Source of the DNA: Granulosicoccus sp.
Lineage (GTDB): Bacteria; Pseudomonadota; Gammaproteobacteria; Granulosicoccales; Granulosicoccaceae
Reading direction: 5' to 3'
NCBI GenBank assembly: GCA_023300375.1
Contig: JALZWO010000091.1
Location: forward strand, 1-59,417
DNA length: 59,417 bases
The notes beneath the pieces were generated by a model, which saw only the letters and a list, made by a program, of their open reading frames with translations, ran no database searches and was not told the DNA's origin. Made by a program: the position numbers and the translations under genes. Position 1 is the stretch's first letter; every line of letters begins with the position of its first letter. Positions 9,826 through 21,203 of this stretch are shown piece by piece.

Positions 9826-11151
9826 ATGAGCGATAGAAAAATACCAGACGGTCTGCCACCGATGAACCAAGTGTGCTACACCACCTTGCAGTTCGATGAG
9901 CCTTGGACTTTAGATAACTACCTGAAAATTGGTGGATATAAGGCATGGCAAAAAATCCTTGACGAAAAACTCGAGCCTGATGATGTTATCCAGCTTGTTA
10001 AAGATTCAGGTTTGCGCGGTCGCGGTGGAGCAGGATTTCCCACTGGACTCAAATGGAGTTTCATGCCTAAGAATGGCGGGCAGAGCTACTTCGTTATCAA
10101 TTCTGACGAGTCAGAGCCTGGAACCTGTAAGGACCGTGACCTCATCCGGTTTAACCCGCATGCACTTGTTGAGGGAATGCTCATCGGCAGTTATGCCATA
10201 CGCGCAACGGTAGCCTATAACTACATGCGTGGCGAATTCATGGATGAGGTTTACAAGAACTTCATGAGTGCCATTAAGTCGGCTTACGACAATGGTTATG
10301 CCGGTCAGAACATCAAAGGCAGTGGTATCAATATCGAAGTCATTGGTACTCTGGGCGCGGGTGCTTACATCTGCGGCGAGGAAACAGCATTGCTCGAATC
10401 GTTAGAGGGTAAGAAAGGTCAGCCTCGGTTCAAGCCGCCGTTTCCAGCAGGTTTCGGTTTGTACGGCCGGCCAACCACCATAAATAACACTGAGTCGGTA
10501 GCCAGCGTACCGGCCATCATCCGCAATGGTCCAGAATGGTTCAAGCAGATGGGTATTGAAACTGCTGGTGGGCAAAAGTGCTTTTCTGTTTCTGGTCACG
10601 TTGCTGATCCTGGTAATTTCGAGATTAATCTAGGCACTCCATTTGCAACTTTGCTTGAACTGTGCGGTGGCATGAAGGATGGCATTCCGTTAAAGGCGGT
10701 CATTCCTGGTGGCTCATCGGTCCCCGTAGTGCCTGGCAACATCATGATGAATACCAATATGGACTACGACAGCATTTCCAAAACTGCAGGATCCATGCTG
10801 GGTTCGGGGGCGGTCATTGTAATGAACGAAACCACTGACATGGTCGTAGCATTAAAGCGTATTTCACGTTTTTACTACTCGGAGAGTTGTGGTCAGTGCA
10901 CGCCTTGCCGAGAAGGAACTGGTTGGTTGTACCGCATGCTGTCACGCATTGTTGAAGGCAAAGGTCTACCAGAAGATATCGATAAATTAGAAGATGTTGC
11001 TGGCAAAATCGCAGGCAGAACTATCTGCGCTTTGGGCGATGCTGCAGCCATGCCGGTGCAGAGCTTCGTGAAGCACTACCGACATGAGTTTGAGTACTAC
11101 GTTCAAAACGGCCGTAGCATTGTCGGTGAAAAATTAGGGGCAGTTGCATAG
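9826..11151 (+). CDS. nuoF: NADH-quinone oxidoreductase subunit F
   Basis: 51-kDa subunit that binds NADH and FMN and carries [4Fe-4S] cluster N3. The nucleotide region GLRGRGGAGFPTGLKW starts at about residue 62, the FMN region NSDESEPGTCKDR follows near 100, and GAYICGEETALLESLEG near 180. Cluster ligands are Cys355, Cys358 and Cys361 (ESCGQCTPCREGTGW) and Cys401. 441 aa. nuoG follows after 2 nt. Confidence 0.98.
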   Translation: MSDRKIPDGLPPMNQVCYTTLQFDEPWTLDNYLKIGGYKAWQKILDEKLEPDDVIQLVKDSGLRGRGGAGFPTGLKWSFMPKNGGQSYFVINSDESEPGTCKDRDLIRFNPHALVEGMLIGSYAIRATVAYNYMRGEFMDEVYKNFMSAIKSAYDNGYAGQNIKGSGINIEVIGTLGAGAYICGEETALLESLEGKKGQPRFKPPFPAGFGLYGRPTTINNTESVASVPAIIRNGPEWFKQMGIETAGGQKCFSVSGHVADPGNFEINLGTPFATLLELCGGMKDGIPLKAVIPGGSSVPVVPGNIMMNTNMDYDSISKTAGSMLGSGAVIVMNETTDMVVALKRISRFYYSESCGQCTPCREGTGWLYRMLSRIVEGKGLPEDIDKLEDVAGKIAGRTICALGDAAAMPVQSFVKHYRHEFEYYVQNGRSIVGEKLGAVA

Positions 11152-11153
11152 GC

Positions 11154-13514
11154 ATGAGTGACGACACAATCAATCTGACGGTTGACGGTAAACCGCTGAC
11201 TGCAAAACGTGGACAGATGCTGATCGAAGTAACCGATCGGGCTGGCATCGATGTGCCACGCTTCTGTTACCACAAGAAATTATCAGTGGCTGCCAACTGC
11301 CGCATGTGTTTAGTGGAGGTGGAGAAGGCGCCGAAGCCTTTACCTGCTTGTGCCACTCCGGTTATGCCCGACATGGTAGTGCACACCGCCTCTAAGTTGG
11401 CGCGTGATGCGCAAAAAGGCACGATGGAATTTTTACTGATCAATCATCCGCTCGATTGCCCCATTTGCGATCAAGGTGGCGAATGTGAGTTGCAGGATGT
11501 TGCCATGGGTTATGGCAGCGGCGCCTCTCAGTACACCGAAGGCAAGCGCGTTGTTTTCGACAAATACATTGGACCGCTCATCGCGACCGAGATGACGCGC
11601 TGTATTCACTGCACTCGTTGCGTTCGCTTTGGTGAAGAAATTGCGGGAATCCGTGAGCTAGGTGCAACAGGACGTGGTGAGAACGTTCGTATTGGTACGT
11701 TCATCGAAAAATCAGTCGTATCAGAAGTCTCCGGCAACGTTATCGATATCTGTCCAGTTGGTGCTCTAACGGCCCGACCTTCGCGATTCAGTGCGCGATC
11801 TTGGGAGCTGTCACAGCAACCTTCCGTATCACCGCACGATTCCGTTGGCAGTAACGTATTCGTCCACATGGACGGCAGTACAGTCAACCGTGTCATCCCT
11901 CGTGAAAACGAAGCAGTTAATGAGGTTTGGATCGCTGACAGAGATAGATTCAGTTACCAAGGTCTCGATAGTAAAGATCGATTAAGCTCCCCGATGGTTC
12001 GAATCGATGGCAAGTTGGTTGAGTGCGATTGGTCCACTGCGCTAGCAGCTTCAGCAGAAATTCTTAAGTCCAACAGTCAGGATTTGGGCGTTCTGGTATC
12101 GCCAAGCATTACCGTTGAAGAGCTCTACTTGTCGCAAAAACTGGCACGTGCTTTGGGGACAAACAATGTTGATCACCGCTTAGGTCAGTTAGATTTCTTC
12201 GCTCAGGATGTAGCGCCTGTTATGCCTTGGTTAGGTATGCAGTTAAATGATCTTGAAACACTTGACGCTGCGTTGTTAGTAGGATCTAACATCAGAAAAG
12301 ATCAACCTATTGCAGCTCTTCGCTTACGCAAGTCGGCTTTGAAGGGTGGTGCTATAAGCTTCATCAATCCTCGCGAATTTCCATTGCACTTCGAGGCATC
12401 TGTGAGCATTGCCACACGCTACGATCACATGGTGTCTGAGCTGTATTGTGTAGCGCGCGCTGCAGGTGCTGATATCAGTTCTATGGCTGACGTGCCGCAG
12501 CTTGATCCAAGCGATAAGCATCAGCAAATTGCTGACGCTTTGAAAGAAGGCGAGCGCTCTGCAGTTATGCTGGGCAATATCTCTGTACAACATCCGGCGT
12601 ATGCACAGCTACAGTATCTGGGCAGCGCTATTGCACAAGCTACTGGCGCCACGCTGGGTATGTTGCCTGAGCGCGCAAACACAGCCGGTGCCTGGCTCTC
12701 AGGAGCTGTACCGCATCGTGGAGCTGGTGGAATGGCTTTACCAGCTGATCAATCTCCAGGTAAGACAGCGCTCGAGATGCTCGACAACGCAATGCAAGCT
12801 TATTTGTTGATAGGGTGCGAAGTGGAATTCGATGCTGCACGTCCAGCTTATGCGCTCAAATCTCTGGCTGCTGCCAAAGACGTTGTCGCCATTAGCAGCT
12901 ATATGAGTGAAAGCCTGCAAGAGCATGCGAGCGTCATTCTGCCGGTCGCCACCTTTACTGAAGTCTACGGCACTTACGTTAATGCAACAGGCTCATGGCA
13001 GAGTGCGCGTGGTACTACACAACCACCGGGCGATGCTCGGCCATCGTGGAAAGTGTTTCGCGTCCTAGCACAAGAGCTTCAGCTCGATGGGTTTAGCTAC
13101 GACACACCTGAAGCGGTTACGAAAGAACTACAAGGACATTGTGCATCGGTAACACTGAGCAACATTACTCAGTTCTCAAATGCGCCAGGGTTTCAAGCTC
13201 CCAGTAGCGATGCGTTACTGAGAGCAGGGGAGACTCCGATGTACGCTACGGACCCTATCGTACGTCGCTCACAGCCGTTGCAAAAATCAATGGATGGCAA
13301 ACAGGCATTTGCGGTTATGTCGAACGCACAAGCTTCACAACTATCAATTGCCGAAGGTGACGATGTGTCGGTGCGTCAAAACGGTACAGCCGTGTCATTG
13401 CCAGCGAAATTAGACAATTCAGTGCCTGACGGCTGTGTATGGGTGCCTTCTGGGCTTCCTGAAACGCGAGCTCTAGGTGATTTGTTTGGTGCAGTAGAGG
13501 TGAGCAAAGCCTGA
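11154..13514 (+). CDS. nuoG: NADH-quinone oxidoreductase subunit G
   Basis: 75-kDa subunit wiring electrons from FMN toward NuoI and NuoB. The N-terminal ferredoxin domain has Cys38, Cys49, Cys52 and Cys66 for cluster N1b; then [17 protein letters not shown] with the His/Cys set of N5; then [12 protein letters not shown] and the later DICPVGAL for N4. The molybdopterin-oxidoreductase-like domain begins with [11 protein letters not shown]. The four-Cys set of cluster N7 found in E. coli NuoG is absent, as in the mitochondrial form. 786 aa. The stop overlaps the nuoH ATG (TGATG). Confidence 0.97.
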   Translation: MSDDTINLTVDGKPLTAKRGQMLIEVTDRAGIDVPRFCYHKKLSVAANCRMCLVEVEKAPKPLPACATPVMPDMVVHTASKLARDAQKGTMEFLLINHPLDCPICDQGGECELQDVAMGYGSGASQYTEGKRVVFDKYIGPLIATEMTRCIHCTRCVRFGEEIAGIRELGATGRGENVRIGTFIEKSVVSEVSGNVIDICPVGALTARPSRFSARSWELSQQPSVSPHDSVGSNVFVHMDGSTVNRVIPRENEAVNEVWIADRDRFSYQGLDSKDRLSSPMVRIDGKLVECDWSTALAASAEILKSNSQDLGVLVSPSITVEELYLSQKLARALGTNNVDHRLGQLDFFAQDVAPVMPWLGMQLNDLETLDAALLVGSNIRKDQPIAALRLRKSALKGGAISFINPREFPLHFEASVSIATRYDHMVSELYCVARAAGADISSMADVPQLDPSDKHQQIADALKEGERSAVMLGNISVQHPAYAQLQYLGSAIAQATGATLGMLPERANTAGAWLSGAVPHRGAGGMALPADQSPGKTALEMLDNAMQAYLLIGCEVEFDAARPAYALKSLAAAKDVVAISSYMSESLQEHASVILPVATFTEVYGTYVNATGSWQSARGTTQPPGDARPSWKVFRVLAQELQLDGFSYDTPEAVTKELQGHCASVTLSNITQFSNAPGFQAPSSDALLRAGETPMYATDPIVRRSQPLQKSMDGKQAFAVMSNAQASQLSIAEGDDVSVRQNGTAVSLPAKLDNSVPDGCVWVPSGLPETRALGDLFGAVEVSKA

Positions 13515-14530
13515 TGGACGGATTAATCCTCACAATAGTTAGCGTATTCAAAATCCTACTGGTGATGGTTCCGCTGATTTTGTCAGTGGCCTATCTGACC
13601 TTATTTGAACGCAAGGTTATTGGCTTTATGCATGCGCGCATAGGGCCTAACCGAGTTGGATTTAAAGGCTTGGCTCAGCCGTTTGCGGATGTATTCAAGT
13701 TATTAACCAAAGAAGTCATTGTTCCGACTAATTCCTCGCGCTTTCTTTTTCTAACAGCGCCTGTACTGTCTTTGGCTCCAGCATTTGCGGCATGGGCGGT
13801 TATTCCATTCACTGATGGGTGGCAAATTGCGGATGTAAATGCCGGCTTGCTGTACGTGCTAGCAATGACATCAATTGGGGTTTATGGGGTAATTATTGCG
13901 GGTTGGGCGTCGAACTCAAAGTACGCGTTCTTAGGCGCCATGCGTTCTGCTGCTCAAATCGTGGCTTATGAAATAGCCATGGGCTTTGCACTTATTGGTG
14001 TACTAATGATGTCAGGTAGTTTGAATCTTGGAGATATTGTTCGTGCACAGGCAGGTGGCTTCACTAACTGGTATGTTCTGCCGTTGTTTCCGCTGGCCAT
14101 CGTCTACTTTATCTCTGGGGTTGCCGAGACTAACCGGGCACCATTTGATGTAGCCGAAGGCGAATCAGAGATCGTGGCAGGATTTCACGTGGATTACTCT
14201 GGCATGGCGTTTGCGCTGTTCTTCTTGGCCGAGTACGCCAACATGATCATGATTGCCGCCCTGGCCGCCATCCTGTTCTTGGGTGGTTGGATGTCACCTA
14301 TTGATGGTTTTGGTGACGGAATCCATTGGTTCCTCATTAAAACAGTGGCCTTGTTGTTTGTTTTTGTTTGGTTACGTGCAACCTTTCCCAGGTACCGCTA
14401 TGACCAGATAATGCGCCTTGGTTGGAAAGTATTTATTCCCGTGACTATCGTTTGGATTGCGGTTGTCGGCTTTGCCATCTATTTTGAAGTGGGTCCTTGG
14501 TTTAGCACAGTGCGTGGTGGTGGTTTGTAG
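13514..14530 (+). CDS. nuoH: NADH-quinone oxidoreductase subunit H
   Basis: Membrane subunit forming the heel of complex I and part of the quinone tunnel. Eight or so hydrophobic helices are visible, along with the signatures [18 protein letters not shown] near residues 32-50 and [16 protein letters not shown] near 210-225, whose acidic loop contacts the quinone site. 338 aa. The ATG overlaps the nuoG stop by one base. Confidence 0.97.
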   Translation: MDGLILTIVSVFKILLVMVPLILSVAYLTLFERKVIGFMHARIGPNRVGFKGLAQPFADVFKLLTKEVIVPTNSSRFLFLTAPVLSLAPAFAAWAVIPFTDGWQIADVNAGLLYVLAMTSIGVYGVIIAGWASNSKYAFLGAMRSAAQIVAYEIAMGFALIGVLMMSGSLNLGDIVRAQAGGFTNWYVLPLFPLAIVYFISGVAETNRAPFDVAEGESEIVAGFHVDYSGMAFALFFLAEYANMIMIAALAAILFLGGWMSPIDGFGDGIHWFLIKTVALLFVFVWLRATFPRYRYDQIMRLGWKVFIPVTIVWIAVVGFAIYFEVGPWFSTVRGGGL

Positions 14531-14593
14531 AAGCTACGGCTTTGCAAATTAACGACTCACGATACAAAGCGACCTGGTTTAGAGAGATATAAA

Positions 14594-15085
14594 ATGACAG
14601 GACAGATTGGTAAGTACGTCAAAAGCTTCACCCTGTGGGAATTGCTCAAGGGGCTGAGTTTGACGGGCCGATATTTCGTTAAGCGAAGTATCACTATTCA
14701 GTATCCAGAAGAGAAGACGCCACAATCGCATCGTTTTCGTGGTCTCCACGCGTTACGTCGATACGCGAACGGCGAAGAGCGTTGCATAGCGTGTAAGTTA
14801 TGTGAGGCAGTTTGTCCAGCACTTGCTATAACTATTGACTCTGAGCAACGTGAAGACGGTACTCGGCGCACCACTCGATATGATATTGATCTTTTCAAAT
14901 GTATTTTTTGTGGTTTTTGTGAAGAAGCCTGTCCGGTGGATTCTATTGTTGAGACACGCATCTTCGAATACCATTTCGAGAATCGAGGTGAGCAGATAAT
15001 GACTAAAGACAAGCTGTTAGCTATTGGTGACAAATACGAAGACCAGATTGCTGCTGACAGAGCAGCGGATGCAGCGTTTCGTTAA
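14594..15085 (+). CDS. nuoI: NADH-quinone oxidoreductase subunit I
   Basis: TYKY-type subunit with two [4Fe-4S] clusters (N6a, N6b) linking NuoG to NuoB. Two ferredoxin motifs are visible: Cys64, Cys67, Cys70, Cys74 ([12 protein letters not shown]) and Cys103, Cys106, Cys109, Cys113 ([12 protein letters not shown]). The N-terminal amphipathic helix rests on the membrane in homologues. 163 aa, normal. Confidence 0.98.
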   Translation: MTGQIGKYVKSFTLWELLKGLSLTGRYFVKRSITIQYPEEKTPQSHRFRGLHALRRYANGEERCIACKLCEAVCPALAITIDSEQREDGTRRTTRYDIDLFKCIFCGFCEEACPVDSIVETRIFEYHFENRGEQIMTKDKLLAIGDKYEDQIAADRAADAAFR

Positions 15086-15175
15086 TTCACCATCGTTGCT
15101 CTCTAATCGTTTACTACTATCGCTATTTTCTGACAAGCGCTCTTTTGCAAGTGCTTGAGCCAAGGAATATCTAAC

Positions 15176-15784
15176 GTGACTTTCGAACTTTTTGCTTTTT
15201 ACTGTTTTGCGGCCATTGTAGTGTTTGCCGCGACCGCAGTTATCTCTTCGCGCAACCCGGTGCATTCGGCGATGTTTCTGGTGCTCACGTTTTTCACGTG
15301 TGCAGGAATCTGGATGTTGCTAGAAGCTGAGTTTCTCGCGGTTACCTTGGTGCTTGTTTATGTTGGTGCCGTTATGGTGCTGTTCCTGTTTGTTGTCATG
15401 ATGCTGGATGTGAACGTCGAACCATTGCGTGAAGGCTTCGTTAAGTACCTACCTGTTGGGCTGCTCGTTGGTGCCGTTATGTTGGTAGAGATGATATTCC
15501 TTATTACGCAGCGCTATTTCAAGTCGGATCAGTTTCCAGTACCAGAGCGTGCAAGCGCTGACCAGTTAAGTAATACCGAAATGCTGGGTGAGCTTTTGTA
15601 CAGCCAGTACTTATTCCAGTTCGAAATTGCGGCGATTATTCTGTTGGTAGCCATTGTTGCTGCTATCGCTCTAACCATGCGCAGACGTCCAGATACCAAG
15701 TATCAAACACCGGCAGTCCAGATTGCTGCCAGCAAGAAGGGCCGATTACGTGTCGTGCAGATGCCAGCCGAGAAGAGAAGCTAA
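15176..15784 (+). CDS. nuoJ: NADH-quinone oxidoreductase subunit J
   Basis: Five-helix membrane subunit of complex I involved in the active/inactive transition. Recognisable pieces are [17 protein letters not shown] and [28 protein letters not shown] (named in part). GTG at 15176 is chosen because AAGGA lies 9 nt upstream at 15162-15166 and the protein then begins [11 protein letters not shown]; a TTG at 15155 would add seven residues. 202 aa. The stop overlaps the nuoK ATG by one base (TAATG). The 90-nt gap before it holds no gene. Confidence 0.95.
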   Translation: MTFELFAFYCFAAIVVFAATAVISSRNPVHSAMFLVLTFFTCAGIWMLLEAEFLAVTLVLVYVGAVMVLFLFVVMMLDVNVEPLREGFVKYLPVGLLVGAVMLVEMIFLITQRYFKSDQFPVPERASADQLSNTEMLGELLYSQYLFQFEIAAIILLVAIVAAIALTMRRRPDTKYQTPAVQIAASKKGRLRVVQMPAEKRS

Positions 15785-16089
15785 TGATCACACTGTCTCA
15801 TTACCTAGCGCTTGGCGCGATCCTGTTTTCGTTGAGCGTCGTGGGGATCTTTCTCAATCGCAAAAACGTTATCATTTTGCTGATGTGTATCGAATTGATG
15901 TTGCTTTCGGTTAATATCAATTTTGTTGCTTTCTCACACTTTCTGGGTGATGGGGCTGGGCAAATCTTTGTTTTCTTTATCCTGACAGTTGCGGCCGCCG
16001 AAGCGGCTATCGGTCTTGCTATTCTGGTTGTTTTGTTCCGCAACCGATCGACCATCAACGTCACCGACCTCGACGCGCTAAAGGGCTGA
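15784..16089 (+). CDS. nuoK: NADH-quinone oxidoreductase subunit K
   Basis: Three-helix membrane subunit of the MrpC type. Both conserved membrane glutamates are visible: [16 protein letters not shown] and [14 protein letters not shown]. 101 aa is the standard size. Translation is probably coupled to nuoJ through the one-base overlap, and nuoL begins 4 nt later. Confidence 0.97.
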   Translation: MITLSHYLALGAILFSLSVVGIFLNRKNVIILLMCIELMLLSVNINFVAFSHFLGDGAGQIFVFFILTVAAAEAAIGLAILVVLFRNRSTINVTDLDALKG

Positions 16090-16093
16090 GATT

Positions 16094-18046
16094 GTGAAGC
16101 TACTCTATACACTCATCCCGTTTGCCCCGCTTTTAGCGGCAATTGTCACGGGCTTTTTCGGTCGGCGAATCGGGCGTATCAATTCGCATCGAGTCACCAT
16201 TGCAGGTGTTGCCTTTTCGCTAGCCTTATCGGTTTATGCGTTTTTCCACGTTGTTGTGGGTGGTGCACCAACATTCAACGAAAGTCTGTACACCTGGCTG
16301 GTCAGCGGCAACATTCGATTCGAAATCGGATTCATGGTCGACAATCTCACCGTCATGATGTTGTTGGTGGTCAATTTTGTATCGCTCATGGTGCATATCT
16401 ACACCATCGGTTATATGCATGACGATGATGGCTATCAGCGCTTCTTCTCGTACATCTCTTTGTTTACGTTTTCCATGCTCATGCTGGTTATGTCAAACAA
16501 CTTCCTGCAGTTGTTTTTTGGTTGGGAAGCGGTGGGTACTGTGTCGTACTTGCTTATTGGTTTTTACTACAAAAAAGAAACTGCCATATTTGCCAACATG
16601 AAAGCCTTCCTAGTTAATCGAGTTGGTGACTTTGGCTTTGTATTAGGTATAGCCGGCATTGTTATGTACACTGACAGCCTGGCCTATACCGATGCCTTTG
16701 CTGCGGCTCCTACCTTGGTCGGGGAGACCATGAACATTGTGGGTGGTGCTGAGTGGGATGTGCTTACCGTACTGTGCATATTGCTCTTTATTGGCGCTAT
16801 GGGGAAGTCGGCGCAAGCGCCACTGCATGTGTGGTTACCAGATTCTATGGAAGGTCCAACACCGATATCGGCACTGATTCACGCAGCAACGATGGTAACG
16901 GCGGGTATCTTCATGGTCTCGCGCATGTCACCGATCTTCGAGCTCTCTGAGACAGCTTTGAGTTTCATACTGATTGTGGGTTCGTTCACTGCCTTTTTCA
17001 TGGGCTTGATCGGCATGGTGCAAAACGATATCAAGCGAGTCGTTGCTTATTCCACACTATCTCAACTCGGCTATATGACCGTAGCTCTAGGTGTATCAGC
17101 TTACTCTGCTGCTATGTTTCATTTGATGACACATGCATTCTTCAAGGCGCTGCTGTTTCTGGCGGCCGGTTCGGTCATCATCGCGATGCATCACGAGCAA
17201 GACATTCGTAAAATGGGCGGCTTGCGCAAGAAGATGCCAATCACCTACTGGACATCACTCATCGGTTCGTTGGCGCTGATTGGATTCCCAGCATTCTCAG
17301 GCTTCTATTCCAAAGACATTATTATTGAGGCTGTGCATGCGTCGACTATTCCAGGAGCAAATATCGCTTACTGGGCTGTGTTAGGTGGCGTTTTTGTCAC
17401 CGCATTTTATTCGTTCCGTTTGTTCTTCTTGGTCTTTCACGGAAAAACCCGAGCTGATAAACACACCTTCGACCATGCGGAAGAGTCACCTAAGGTGGTT
17501 ACTATTCCCCTGATTTTACTGGCTATACCATCACTGCTAATTGGTTTTGTCACCGTCAGTGCTGTTGTGTTTGGCGACTACTTCGAGGGTGTGATTTTTG
17601 TTGACCCTGCACGTGATGTGTTGGCCAAAGTAGGGGAGACCTATCACGGTCCTATACAGTTCATCAGTCATGCATTTCATGCCTCAGCGGTCTACATTGC
17701 AGCGGCGGGTGTGATCACAGCTTTTGTGTTTTACATTCTGGCTCCATCTATTCCTGCATTTCTGGATTCGAAGTTGGGCTTTTTGCGTCGAATTCTGGAA
17801 AACAAGTACGGTTTTGACGATTTCAACCAAGCCGTGTTTGCACGTGGCAGTGTTGCGTTAGGGCAGCAGCTATGGAGCAAAGGTGATATGGCTGTTATTG
17901 ATGGTGCGCTGGTCAACGGTAGTGCCAAAAGTGTAGGGCTGATAGCGGGTCTTGCCAGAAACGTACAAAGTGGCATGTTGTTCCACTATGCATTTGCAAT
18001 GATCCTTGGTCTGCTGGCCATGCTGACCTGGTTCCTGTTCATCTAA
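16094..18046 (+). CDS. nuoL: NADH-quinone oxidoreductase subunit L
   Basis: Largest antiporter-like proton-pumping subunit, with the long lateral helix at the C-terminus. Key residues visible: the Glu in FFGWEAVGTVSYLLIGF and the Lys in MGKSAQAPLHVWLPDSMEG, followed by TPISALIHAATMVTAG. About fifteen hydrophobic helices can be followed. 650 aa. The start is GTG at 16094. The next gene, nuoM, begins after 64 nt. Confidence 0.97.
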   Translation: MKLLYTLIPFAPLLAAIVTGFFGRRIGRINSHRVTIAGVAFSLALSVYAFFHVVVGGAPTFNESLYTWLVSGNIRFEIGFMVDNLTVMMLLVVNFVSLMVHIYTIGYMHDDDGYQRFFSYISLFTFSMLMLVMSNNFLQLFFGWEAVGTVSYLLIGFYYKKETAIFANMKAFLVNRVGDFGFVLGIAGIVMYTDSLAYTDAFAAAPTLVGETMNIVGGAEWDVLTVLCILLFIGAMGKSAQAPLHVWLPDSMEGPTPISALIHAATMVTAGIFMVSRMSPIFELSETALSFILIVGSFTAFFMGLIGMVQNDIKRVVAYSTLSQLGYMTVALGVSAYSAAMFHLMTHAFFKALLFLAAGSVIIAMHHEQDIRKMGGLRKKMPITYWTSLIGSLALIGFPAFSGFYSKDIIIEAVHASTIPGANIAYWAVLGGVFVTAFYSFRLFFLVFHGKTRADKHTFDHAEESPKVVTIPLILLAIPSLLIGFVTVSAVVFGDYFEGVIFVDPARDVLAKVGETYHGPIQFISHAFHASAVYIAAAGVITAFVFYILAPSIPAFLDSKLGFLRRILENKYGFDDFNQAVFARGSVALGQQLWSKGDMAVIDGALVNGSAKSVGLIAGLARNVQSGMLFHYAFAMILGLLAMLTWFLFI

Positions 18047-18110
18047 GCCTCATGCAATATTCAATACAACTGAACATGCTGATCTCCGACTCTCGATCGA
18101 GAATGAAACA

Positions 18111-19607
18111 TTGAGCTTTCCAATTCTAAGTCTGACGATATGGTTGCCGATAGTGGCGGGCATCCTGATTATTGCTACTGGTAACAGCAGTGCGCGCAAG
18201 TTTGCTATGGCAGCTTCGATCCTGACGTTTTTAGTCAGTTTGCCGCTGTATTTCGGATTCGATACCTCTACGGCTGCCATGCAGTTCACCGAGAACGTTG
18301 CTTGGTTGCCTTCGTTTGATGTCAACTATGCCATCGGCGTTGATGGCATTTCCATGCCACTCATAATTTTGACCACCATGATCAACGTTATTGTGGTGAT
18401 CTCGGCATGGGAAGTGATTAAAGACCGGCCGGCGGTCTATCTTGGCGCTTTCTCGATCATGACTGGTCTCATGATTGGTGTGTTCTCCTCGCTCGATGCT
18501 ATTTTGTTTTACGTGTTCTTCGAAGCCACGCTTATTCCCATGTTCCTGATCATCGGTATCTGGGGTGGTCCAAAGCGGGTGTACGCTACTGTCAAATTTT
18601 TCCTATATACCTTTTTGGGTTCAGTGATGATGCTCATCGCAATCATCTACATGTACGTCGAGGGTGGATCGTTTAGCGTACTTGATTTGCACGCGCTAGC
18701 CTTGAACGAGCAGCAGCAGTTCTGGATCTTCTTGGCTTTTCTTGCAGCGTTTGCAGTCAAGATCCCCATGTGGCCAGTCCACACTTGGTTGCCTGATGCT
18801 CACGTTGAAGCACCGACGGCAGGTTCTGCAGTACTAGCAGCCATCATGTTGAAAATGGGTGGCTACGGATTTCTGCGCTTCAGCTTACCGATAGCTCCTG
18901 ATGCTAGTGCAGGCATGGATACATTCATGATTGTCATTTCACTCATTGCTGTTGTGTATATCGGCTTTGTTGCTCTGGCGCAGCGTGACATGAAAAAATT
19001 GATTGCTTATTCTTCTATCTCTCATATGGGCTTTGTGACGCTAGGTATTTTTGTTGCGTTTCAGTTGATCGCCAAAGATGATATGTCAGGGGTCGCACTG
19101 GGTATCGAAGGGGCCATTATTCAGATGATTTCGCACGGTTTTATATCAGCTGCCATGTTCTTGTGTGTAGGTGTTATGTACGACCGAGTTCATTCACGTG
19201 AAATTGCCGATTACGGCGGTGTTATCAACACCATGCCTATCTTTGCAGCATTTATGGTGTTCTTTGCCATGGCTAATGCTGGCTTGCCGGGTACCTCTGG
19301 TTTCGTTGGCGAATTCATGGTCATACTGGCCAGTTTTAAGGCGAACTTCTGGATTGCCTTTCTTGCTGCCAGCACATTGATTCTGGGTGCTGCTTATACA
19401 TTGTGGATGGTTAAGCGAGTCATTATGGGGCCTGTAGGTAACGACAAGGTCGCAGCATTGACTGATATCAACACTCGAGAATTCTGGATGCTGGGTCTGC
19501 TGGCTATATTCGTCTTGTTAATAGGCGTGTGGCCAAACGTCATCGGCAATGTCATGCACGCCTCGGTGGACAACCTCGTGCAACAAATTTCAACTACTAA
19601 GTACTGA
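18111..19607 (+). CDS. nuoM: NADH-quinone oxidoreductase subunit M
   Basis: Antiporter-like proton-pumping subunit. The signature FYVFFEATLIPMFLIIGIWGG holds the essential membrane Glu (quoted only as the family motif) and AVKIPMWPVHTWLPDAHVEAP holds the lysine and loop of the discontinuous helix. 498 aa. The start is TTG at 18111 (MSFPILSLTIWLP); no in-frame ATG fits and the ribosome site is weak. Confidence 0.95.
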   Translation: MSFPILSLTIWLPIVAGILIIATGNSSARKFAMAASILTFLVSLPLYFGFDTSTAAMQFTENVAWLPSFDVNYAIGVDGISMPLIILTTMINVIVVISAWEVIKDRPAVYLGAFSIMTGLMIGVFSSLDAILFYVFFEATLIPMFLIIGIWGGPKRVYATVKFFLYTFLGSVMMLIAIIYMYVEGGSFSVLDLHALALNEQQQFWIFLAFLAAFAVKIPMWPVHTWLPDAHVEAPTAGSAVLAAIMLKMGGYGFLRFSLPIAPDASAGMDTFMIVISLIAVVYIGFVALAQRDMKKLIAYSSISHMGFVTLGIFVAFQLIAKDDMSGVALGIEGAIIQMISHGFISAAMFLCVGVMYDRVHSREIADYGGVINTMPIFAAFMVFFAMANAGLPGTSGFVGEFMVILASFKANFWIAFLAASTLILGAAYTLWMVKRVIMGPVGNDKVAALTDINTREFWMLGLLAIFVLLIGVWPNVIGNVMHASVDNLVQQISTTKY

Positions 19608-19614
19608 GAAGCGC

Positions 19615-21057
19615 ATGGATAACCTGCAGATCGCAACACCTGAGATCTTTCTGCTGGCGGCCACGTGTGCAGTGCTGGTCGTCGGGCTTTTTGTTAACGC
19701 CAAGTCAAACACAGTCTATTGGCTGTCACAGCTATCGCTGTTGGTTGCCTTGCTGATGTCTTTTACGCAATCCGGTGGGGGCGATGCCGTAACCGGTATG
19801 AGTGGCGCTTACACTTTAGATTCATTCAGCTCCACTTTGAAGACATGGCTGCTGGTCGTCTCCATTGGCGTGCTGTTGTACTCACGTGACTATGTGGGTG
19901 ATCGTAAAATACAGCGCAGTGAATATTTCGTGCTGTGCTTGTTTGCGACCTCCGGCATGATGATCATGGTGTCGGCCACGCACATGCTAACAATGTATCT
20001 TGGTCTTGAGCTGTTGGCATTATCGCAATATGCCTTGGTTGCCTTGCACCGAGACAACAGCCGTGCTGCAGAAGCTGCCATGAAGTATTTCGTGCTAGGT
20101 GCTCTCGCCTCGGGCATGTTGTTATACGGCATGAGCATGATCTATGGCGCCACAGGCTCATTGGATTTAAATGTCATTGGCCAGATTTTGGCAGGTACTG
20201 CCAGCGATTCGCCATCAGCAGAGCGTACGGTGGGTGCTCGATTCGGTCTGACCTTCGTGATAGTTGGGCTTGCATTTAAACTCGGTGCAGTGCCGTTTCA
20301 TATGTGGGTACCTGATGTGTATGAAGGTGCACCAACATCCGTCACTATGTTCATCTCTACTGCGCCTAAAATTGCAGCTTTCGCTATGTTGATCAGATTG
20401 CTCGTTGGCGGCCTTGAAACACTCAATGCTGATTGGCAGCAAATGCTGGCCATTATGTCGGCCTTGTCGGTGGTTGTTGGCAACCTCATCGCTATCGCCC
20501 AGACCAACATTAAGCGCATGCTGGCGTATTCCACCATTTCGCACGTGGGTTTCTTACTGATGGGCGTCGTAGGTGTAACCAATGAAGGTTATAGCGCTTC
20601 TATGTTCTACGCCATTACCTATGCGTTCACTACATTGGCAGCTTTTGGAGTGTTGTTAGCTGCGTCGCGTGAAGGGCATGATGTTGAAGTGCTCGACGAT
20701 CTTGCAGGTCTTGGCAAGCGCAACGCATTTCTTGCATCGATCATGATGTTGTCCATGATATCTCTGGCCGGAGTGCCACCTGCTGTAGGCTTTTATGCCA
20801 AGTTGTCTGTGCTACAGGCGGCGGTAGGCGCAGGCTTTGCCTGGTTAGCTATTTTGGGTGTGATTATGTCGGTTGTGGGTGCGTTCTACTATCTGCGCGT
20901 TATCAAGATGATGTTCTTTGATGAGCCTACTGATAGTGTAGAGATCAAGGTAGCCGGGGATGTGACCGCTGGGTTGGCAGTCAATGGCCTGGCCGTAATT
21001 GGTTTTGGGTTAGCGCCGGGACTGATAATGAGCGCAAGCATCGCAGCGTTTAGCTGA
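19615..21057 (+). CDS. nuoN: NADH-quinone oxidoreductase subunit N
   Basis: Third antiporter-like subunit of complex I, adjacent to NuoK. The motifs YLGLELLALSQYALVAL (membrane Glu) and FKLGAVPFHMWVPDVYEGAP (Lys and broken helix) are intact. ATG at 19615 is preferred: GAGAAG stands just upstream, the protein then starts MDNLQIATPEIFLLA, and the gap to nuoM is only 7 nt. The frame is open 66 nt further upstream but that would overlap nuoM. 480 aa. Last gene of the operon; a palindromic repeat follows. Confidence 0.96.
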   Translation: MDNLQIATPEIFLLAATCAVLVVGLFVNAKSNTVYWLSQLSLLVALLMSFTQSGGGDAVTGMSGAYTLDSFSSTLKTWLLVVSIGVLLYSRDYVGDRKIQRSEYFVLCLFATSGMMIMVSATHMLTMYLGLELLALSQYALVALHRDNSRAAEAAMKYFVLGALASGMLLYGMSMIYGATGSLDLNVIGQILAGTASDSPSAERTVGARFGLTFVIVGLAFKLGAVPFHMWVPDVYEGAPTSVTMFISTAPKIAAFAMLIRLLVGGLETLNADWQQMLAIMSALSVVVGNLIAIAQTNIKRMLAYSTISHVGFLLMGVVGVTNEGYSASMFYAITYAFTTLAAFGVLLAASREGHDVEVLDDLAGLGKRNAFLASIMMLSMISLAGVPPAVGFYAKLSVLQAAVGAGFAWLAILGVIMSVVGAFYYLRVIKMMFFDEPTDSVEIKVAGDVTAGLAVNGLAVIGFGLAPGLIMSASIAAFS

Positions 21058-21092
21058 TAACTCAGTTCGGCTTACGGCGTACGGCACACATC

Positions 21093-21112
21093 ATCCCCAC
21101 GAAAGTGGGGAT
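21093..21112. repeat. Palindromic repeat between convergent nuoN and amidase genes
   Basis: ATCCCCAC-GAAA-GTGGGGAT forms a perfect 8-bp stem with a GAAA tetraloop, without a T-run. The same core (ATCCCCA...TGGGGAT) recurs at 42545-42564. It is of the dispersed REP-like palindrome type and may serve as a bidirectional transcript end for the convergent genes. Confidence 0.55.
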
Positions 21113-21203
21113 CCCTGCCGAGATCCAACTCTGACCTTCTGCCTAAGAGGCGGTCACACTCCCCCGAATTGTCACTCAAGTAAGCATCATTCTGCGGATA
21201 CCA